7,059 nt of DNA from positions 1-7,059 of the forward strand of contig JACMOJ010000272.1 of NCBI GenBank assembly GCA_014378085.1, given 5' to 3'. The position numbers and the translations under genes are program-made. The stretch comes from Burkholderiales bacterium. Lineage in GTDB: Bacteria > Pseudomonadota > Gammaproteobacteria > Burkholderiales > Usitatibacteraceae. The first letter of the stretch is position 1. Each line of letters starts with the position of its first letter. Positions 6,532 to 7,059 of this stretch are shown here, piece by piece. The notes below the pieces were generated by a model that was given only the letters and a program-made list of their open reading frames with translations, did no database searches and was not told the origin of the DNA.

Positions 6532-7059
6532 AGCAGTCCGTACAGGATTGGCACTGTGCATCTCTTACTGCGCAGGCAAATCCACCGCCGACCCTCCTGG
6601 TGCTGACCAACAAGCCTCTGGTAAGCGCCTCGAATGGTTATGATCTGCGGGTTTGGCATCTGTCGCGCGCGCTGCGCGCCAATAGTCGCTTGATATTGCT
6701 GCATTTTCCGTTTCAGCCGAATGAAGATACGAAGCAATCGGATCAACAGAGCCTTGACGTCGGCCACCTGTTCGACGAAGTGGTGTCGACCGCGGCCGCG
6801 GAACACTTCAAGCCATCGTTCCGACGCCATTTAAGGCTGCGCGAGGATCGATTTCTGGAATGGGGTTATCCGGCGTTCCAACAACAAGTGATCGACCAAA
6901 TTAACGCCCTCTGTGCACGTTACCGGATCGCAAAAATCATTGGCTTCGGTTCCGGCCTGGCCGGTCTGCTACATCATCCATCCATCAACGCCAAAATTTT
7001 GATCGATGTGTGCGACAGCATGGCGCTCACACTCGAACGTGGCCTGCAGCTTCAGGGTC
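6528..7059 (+). CDS. probable glycosyltransferase, N-terminal part (cut by window edge)
   Basis: An open frame begins at the ATG at 6528, overlapping the flippase stop by ATGA, and stays open for 177 codons to the right edge. The beginning resembles the N-terminal acceptor domain of a GT-B glycosyltransferase: the strand PPTLLVLTNKP (residues 20-30), then ASNGYDLRVWHLSRALR (34-50). This corresponds to the loop-and-helix block 'GG..R.fhL..AL' common in GT4-type enzymes. The strand RLILLHFPF (54-62) follows. Later AKIIGFGSGLAGLLHH (135-150) and AKILIDVCDSMALTLERG (155-172) resemble the 'iD..DS.sl...r' segment of several group 1 glycosyltransferases. The C-terminal donor-binding domain with the E-x7-E motif lies beyond the edge, so the assignment rests on the first domain and on context. 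A GGAAG site sits nine bases upstream. There is no sign of decay. Confidence 0.65.
   Translation, partial: MKQSVQDWHCASLTAQANPPPTLLVLTNKPLVSASNGYDLRVWHLSRALRANSRLILLHFPFQPNEDTKQSDQQSLDVGHLFDEVVSTAAAEHFKPSFRRHLRLREDRFLEWGYPAFQQQVIDQINALCARYRIAKIIGFGSGLAGLLHHPSINAKILIDVCDSMALTLERGLQLQG

Noticed and set aside
1..7059. CRISPR arrays, tRNAs, rRNAs, transposases or a new defence or mobile system
   Set aside because: No regularly spaced repeats, no cloverleaf-like sequence, no transposase or nuclease motifs; the genes all fit ordinary polysaccharide synthesis.

Overview
The window is a section of a bacterial surface-polysaccharide (exopolysaccharide, capsule or O-antigen) biosynthesis locus of the Wzx/Wzy type, next to a decayed gene on the opposite strand. 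Base composition is moderately GC-rich. The genes have Shine-Dalgarno sites, GTG starts and tightly overlapping ends, which suggests a Gram-negative proteobacterium. A betaproteobacterium is my guess from the general feel of the proteins, not something the sequence proves.

Layout. Positions 1-121 hold no gene I can support. Positions 122-938 (minus strand) carry a broken gene for a secreted-type protein of unknown function. Two open frames join at a run of five A's (plus strand 434-438); removing one base joins them into a continuous protein-like sequence. Its similarity to the family I recall then stops abruptly near position 257. Positions 939-1202 form a gap of about 260 bases with no convincing gene, terminator or promoter. 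From 1203 to the right edge, five plus-strand genes run with no gaps: an O-antigen ligase/polymerase-like membrane protein, a GT4-type glycosyltransferase, a second GT4-type glycosyltransferase, a Wzx-like flippase, and the first 177 codons of a probable third glycosyltransferase that continues past the window.

How the genes work together (inferred from family knowledge). The glycosyltransferases would add sugars one by one to a lipid-linked carrier on the cytoplasmic face of the inner membrane. The flippase would move the finished unit to the periplasmic face. The O-antigen ligase-like protein would polymerise it or transfer it to an acceptor. No initiating sugar-phosphate transferase, chain-length regulator (Wzz), outer-membrane export protein or nucleotide-sugar enzyme is present, so the locus must extend beyond the window or be completed elsewhere. 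Each downstream gene overlaps the one before it by 4 to 14 bases, which points to one transcript with translational coupling.

I see no CRISPR array, tRNA, rRNA, insertion sequence or clearly new system. The points most worth checking are the frameshifted and truncated gene at the left, the E-x7-Q variant of the glycosyltransferase motif in the second cluster gene, and the uncertain starts of the first and third cluster genes.
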